A DNA stretch of 10,878 nt from Emmonsiellopsis sp. PD_33 (Eukaryota > Ascomycota > Eurotiomycetes > Onygenales > Ajellomycetaceae): contig JANTQF010000592.1 of NCBI GenBank assembly GCA_032988165.1, positions 1 to 10,878 on the forward strand, read 5' to 3'. How positions within the stretch are numbered: the stretch's first letter is position 1; each line of letters begins with the position of its first letter. Below, piece by piece: positions 7,288 through 10,878 of the stretch. The position numbers and the translations under genes were made by a program. Below the pieces are notes generated by a model. It made no database searches. It was not told where the DNA came from and saw only the letters and a list, made by a program, of their open reading frames with translations.

Positions 7288-10241
7288 ATGCCGTCCTTCG
7301 CCAACGACCCTCACCTCAACAAGTCCTCTCCCTCCTCCTCGACCCTTCTTGAGCAGACCTCTCGCAAGTCATACGACAAGTCCTCCTTAAGCAATACCTT
7401 CCTCTGGACTGGCGAAACAAATGGGGATGCGAACCACGTCGATGGCCCTTCCGATCGTTTTGTCACCAACTTCAAAGGGGGAAGTTTACATTCTCTTGGC
7501 ACCGCTAGGTCGGGCATATCTCCCCATGGCCATGAAAGCGTCAAGTCGAGAAACGGAAGTGTCTTGTCGATAAATACTGGACCGTCTCGGGAGAGGGAAA
7601 GGGAATACGGTGTATCCTCGCTAGGTCCTGATGACGTGCTTCGGAATGGAGTGACGCATGCTCCAAATGGGACCGTGGTGAACGGCACGTCGGGCGAAGT
7701 CCAGGCAAGTGGTGTGTCATTAGGGACTCTGTCTACGAGCCCCAGACCACATATCAATGGCCACCGTACCTCGTCCGATGACGTTGTATCCGCCGGATTC
7801 ACTTCGAACACTTCAACGTTGCCTTCCACATCGATGTTGGATGGCGTCGTCCTCCCCCCTCCGCAAGATGCCTCGCCACACCGCTCCTCCATACCCAGTG
7901 CTCCTCAGCATACAGATAACGAATCCCCCGTATCTCCCACTAGTCCTCGGCCTCATCGCCACACTCTCCAAGTACCCAAGGTTCACAACAATGGACGGAA
8001 AAATAGCCGCGACATATCTATCCCGAATTCAAATCTGTCGGATGACACGGCTACTGCTACTGGCAGTTTAGGGATACGACGTGCCTCCCTATCCCTGGCT
8101 CGACGGACCACTAGGTCGTTGACCTCCGACCTGCATCCAGATGATATCCCGCCAGAGGAGGACGCGGCACGATGGGCGGAAGTGATCAAACAAAGACGAG
8201 CCAGCAAACGAAGGCGGAGGGAAGAAGAGGACGACGACCGGGTCATTGTTGGCACAAAGGTCGACCAAAACCATGTAAACTGGGTAACGGCATATAACAT
8301 GTTGACTGGGATCCGCTTTACGGTTTCGAGGACCAATGCAAAAATGGACCGCGAGCTCACAGACGCCGATTTTGAGGCGAAACATAAATTTTCTTTTGAC
8401 ATGTAAGTTGCTGGATTAAGAGAAACAAGTTGTTGATCCCTTCTGACCCGTGTGTTTCTAGAACTGGTAATGAATTGACGCCCTCGGCAAAATACGACTT
8501 CAAATTCAAGGACTATGCTCCCTGGGTGTTCCGCCGTCTACGTGCAAAATTTAAGCTCGACCCTGCGGATTACCTGATGTCGTTGACGAGCAAGTATATC
8601 CTGTCCGAACTGGGTTCTCCTGGCAAAAGTGGCAGTTTCTTTTACTTCTCCCGCGACTACAAATACATCATAAAAACCATCCACCACGCCGAACATAAAC
8701 TGCTTCGAAGGATCCTCCGCGACTACTATGAACATATCGAAAACAACCCAAACACTCTCATTTCCCAGTTTTACGGCCTGCACCGAGTTAAGATGGCTTA
8801 CGGTCGGAAAATCCACTTTGTCGTCATGAATAACCTCTTTCCCCCGCATCGAGATATCCATCAAATGTTTGATCTTAAAGGCTCAACCATTGGACGAGAT
8901 TTCCGCGAAGAGGATCTAGCGACCAATCCCAGGGCAACATTGAAAGATCTCAATTGGATGAGAAGAAATCGTCATCTTGAATGTGGTCCGATGAAGAAGG
9001 AAGTCTTCATTGCACAACTGAAGAGAGACGTATCATTGCTGCAACGCTTAAAGATAATGGATTACTCATTACTGGTCGGTATTCATGATCTAGAAAAGGG
9101 AAATGATGAGAAACTTCGAGATCGCACTCTTCAGATTTTCCAGCCTGGGGGAGAACGCGGCGACGATCAACAGCAAAACCTGCTCATGCGAACCCCCTCG
9201 AGGCTCGAAAATGCCCGAAAGGCAAGAGAACTGCGAGAGATAATAAAACGAGAAAAACCAGTACCCATTCAAGAAACAGGGGCCAAGATGCCCGACGAGA
9301 TACTTGACGAGCGGAAGAACCTTGTCTTCTATTCTGATGATGGGGGGTTCCGAGCGACACATGAGAACGGTCAACCGGGACAAGAGATTTACTATCTCGG
9401 TATTATTGACTGTTTGACTCACGTAAGTTTCGAGAGACTAATTCGTTCTTGATTCATTTTGTAACTAACCATTTTCGCATTTTAGTATGGCACCGTAAAG
9501 AAGGCGGAGCATTTCTGGAAGGGCCTCTCACACGATCGAAACCAAATATCTCCTATCCCTCCCGAAGCATATGGGGAGCGATTTATCAAGTTCATCACGG
9601 GCATCACAAAATCCAAGGAAGAAGCTGAACGCGACAGGCTGATTGCGGAGCAAGCAAGTCCAACGGCTTCTATGGATGCGGTTCGGCTTAGCCATGCCCA
9701 CCCACGATCATCCATTGACCAAGTCATGGAACGGGCTGAAAGAGATGCAGCAAAATCGGGTCGAAACCTTTCAAGTGATCCGGAACCTAACCAACATATC
9801 CTAAGTACTGTTCGTGCCCCTTCCACCGATTTACAGGGCAGCGGAGCTGCATCCACTCTACCCGTGGTCGAAGAGGTCGGAGAAGCCGCGAGCACTGGAA
9901 GTAAAAGCGGAAAAAGCGGTAACGGCGATTTCAACAGAAAGGAAAAGGTAGCCCAAGATTATGAACGCAACGCAATTGTCAATGGAGATACCCGACATTT
10001 CGAATTCCGGACTGCCACGGGCCCACCAGGCCCCCCACCTCGATTACCACCACCGCCTCCAAAATCCGATCCATCAAACAACGGCAGTGGATATGGAAAG
10101 GGCAAGGCAAGTGTGCGCGAGAGTCGAGGGGATTCCTTTAGATCGGAAACCCGGACGCCGCCGCCGCCCCCAATGGCTCATGACTTCCCACGACCACCAC
10201 CCTCGCCTTCGTTCTCTAATACCCAGTCTCGATATTATTAA
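7288..10241 (+). CDS. MSS4: Phosphatidylinositol-4-phosphate 5-kinase (Mss4/Its3 family)
   Basis: Phosphorylates PI4P to PI(4,5)P2 with ATP, mainly at the plasma membrane, controlling actin, cell wall signalling and endocytosis. Exons 7288-8402, 8462-9422 and 9486-10241 join in frame to 943 residues. Residues 1-295 are disordered and Ser/Thr/Pro-rich; 301-311 are very basic, then acidic to 317. The kinase domain covers about 366-733: glycine loop near GKSGSFFYF, ATP-binding Lys443 in YIIKTI, DLKGST at 509-514, MDYSLLVG at 571-578 with catalytic Asp572, and metal-binding Asp688 in IID. The activation loop has Lys697-Lys698 and Glu700; a Glu there marks PI4P 5-kinases, whereas type II enzymes have Ala. 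The tail (734-943) carries two proline-rich segments. An in-frame TGA at 7252-7254 with no ATG between fixes the start, whose context is ACC before ATG. The protein is longer than yeast Mss4 (779), mostly in its disordered ends. Confidence 0.97.
8403..8461 (+). other. MSS4: PIP5K intron 1 (phase 2)
   Basis: 59 nt with donor GTAAGT, branch site TTCTGAC at 8441-8447 and acceptor TAG. Splicing turns the apparent Met of the unspliced frame into Ile (AT|A), giving FSFDITGNELT at the start of the kinase domain, and avoids the stop at 8404-8406. Confidence 0.95.
9423..9485 (+). other. MSS4: PIP5K intron 2 (phase 0)
   Basis: 63 nt with donor GTAAGT, branch site AACTAAC at 9463-9469 and acceptor TAG. 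It falls after residue 692, between the metal-binding IID motif and the activation loop (YGTVKKAEHFWKGL). Confidence 0.95.
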
Positions 10242-10245
10242 TTCT

Positions 10246-10265
10246 GTTTTGTTTTGTTTTGTTTT
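10246..10265. repeat. GTTTT pentamer repeat
   Basis: Four exact GTTTT units starting five bases after the kinase stop codon, in the 3' UTR. Confidence 0.9.
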
Positions 10266-10680
10266 CAGTCTTCTTTTCCCTATGTTCTTCTCTTGTCTTA
10301 ACAGAGGATTCTTTTTTTTAGTTCCATTTCCCTATCTATCCTATCCCCCTTTCCTTTCTTTACTATATTGGTCCGCTGGCTGGCATTTCCTTAACTTTTC
10401 CTTTCTTCTAATTTTTTCTTATGCTCAATATTCCCACCTATACACTAGTGCGTGTGTTTCGCTGCATTGCGTTAGTCCCCCCTTTTTTTATATTTATTTT
10501 TGAACCACTTTCTGCTTTTGCAATTGTGTCGTTCATACAAATGCCGATTTTCTAGCAGGCTTTGTATGTAAAGCTCTTCTCACTCCCACGATCACTCATC
10601 ATACCAATTGTGCGAATTAACCCTTTTCCTATGTTAGATATCATCATATCATATCATATGCCTTGCCTTACATGTATCTG

Positions 10681-10708
10681 TCTCTCTCTCACTCACACAC
10701 ACACACAC
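10681..10708. repeat. TC and CA microsatellites
   Basis: Five TC units (10681-10690) are followed after a short gap by 7.5 CA units (10694-10708). It is a compound simple repeat in the kinase 3' flank. Confidence 0.9.
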
Positions 10709-10878
10709 TTACACCATCAAATACACCCTATCAAATCATATTATATATATACATATATAATCGAATATATTTACTACATTAACTTATATTAGATACTTGA
10801 TCATGTTAAGATCACTAGCCTTCGGGTCTAAATTTAGATACTTTTAATTCTGTTTCCTACTTGTGTTCTCTGGGTATA

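Larger units (their letters stand above)
10242..10878 (+). other. PIP5K 3' flank, T-rich then AT-rich
   Basis: After the TAA stop come four GTTTT units and long T/C-rich DNA to about 10530, then CA and TC microsatellites, and a TATATA/TACATA-rich stretch at 10742-10759. That stretch resembles the UA-rich efficiency elements of fungal polyadenylation signals. No AATAAA and no further gene is seen before the right edge. Confidence 0.6.

Noticed and set aside
7311..7892. Minus-strand 193-codon frame
   Set aside because: It lies wholly inside kinase exon 1, matches no family, and comes from the absence of certain codons in Ser/Pro-rich coding DNA.
9961..10503. + strand 180-codon frame overlapping the kinase 3' end
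   Set aside because: It is out of frame with the kinase tail, and its hydrophobic end is translated T-rich 3' UTR.

Overview
The window looks like nuclear DNA of a filamentous ascomycete. The clues are short spliceosomal introns (59-161 nt) with fungal GTRNGY-type donors and CTRAY branch sites, an intron-rich lysine/alanine-rich histone H1, and a long fungal PI4P 5-kinase. A eurotiomycete, perhaps Onygenales, is my inference from protein style and from a strongly CpG-depleted block. It is not shown by any single diagnostic sequence.

Layout. Positions 1-2760 hold no gene I can support: microsatellites, GT-, GGT- and CGG-rich patches and short chance ORFs. At 2761-3275 is the promoter and leader of a histone H1 gene, with a CCAAT box, an E2F-like GCGCGGGAA, a TATAAAAG box and a CT-rich leader without any ATG. 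The H1 gene spans 3276-4491 in six exons, two of them micro-exons of 26 and 23 nt, and encodes 201 residues. Its T-rich 3' flank runs to about 4904. Then 4905-5646 has no CpG dinucleotide at all, most likely a mutated transposon relic. Positions 5647-7048 have normal CpG content and no convincing gene. A 12-codon upstream ORF lies at 7049-7087, followed by about 200 nt without ATG. A three-exon phosphatidylinositol-4-phosphate 5-kinase gene (Mss4/Its3 family, 943 residues) occupies 7288-10241. The rest, 10242-10878, is its T-rich and then AT-rich 3' flank with short repeats.

Both genes lie on the + strand, head to tail, about 2.8 kb apart, so they do not share a promoter. H1 acts in linker DNA binding and chromatin compaction. 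The kinase makes PI(4,5)P2, mainly at the plasma membrane, for actin and cell-wall signalling. I see no functional link between them and no sign of a gene cluster, CRISPR array, viral gene or intact mobile element. The observations worth a second look are the CpG-free block, the H1 micro-exons, the H1 promoter motifs, the kinase upstream ORF and the proline-rich kinase tail.
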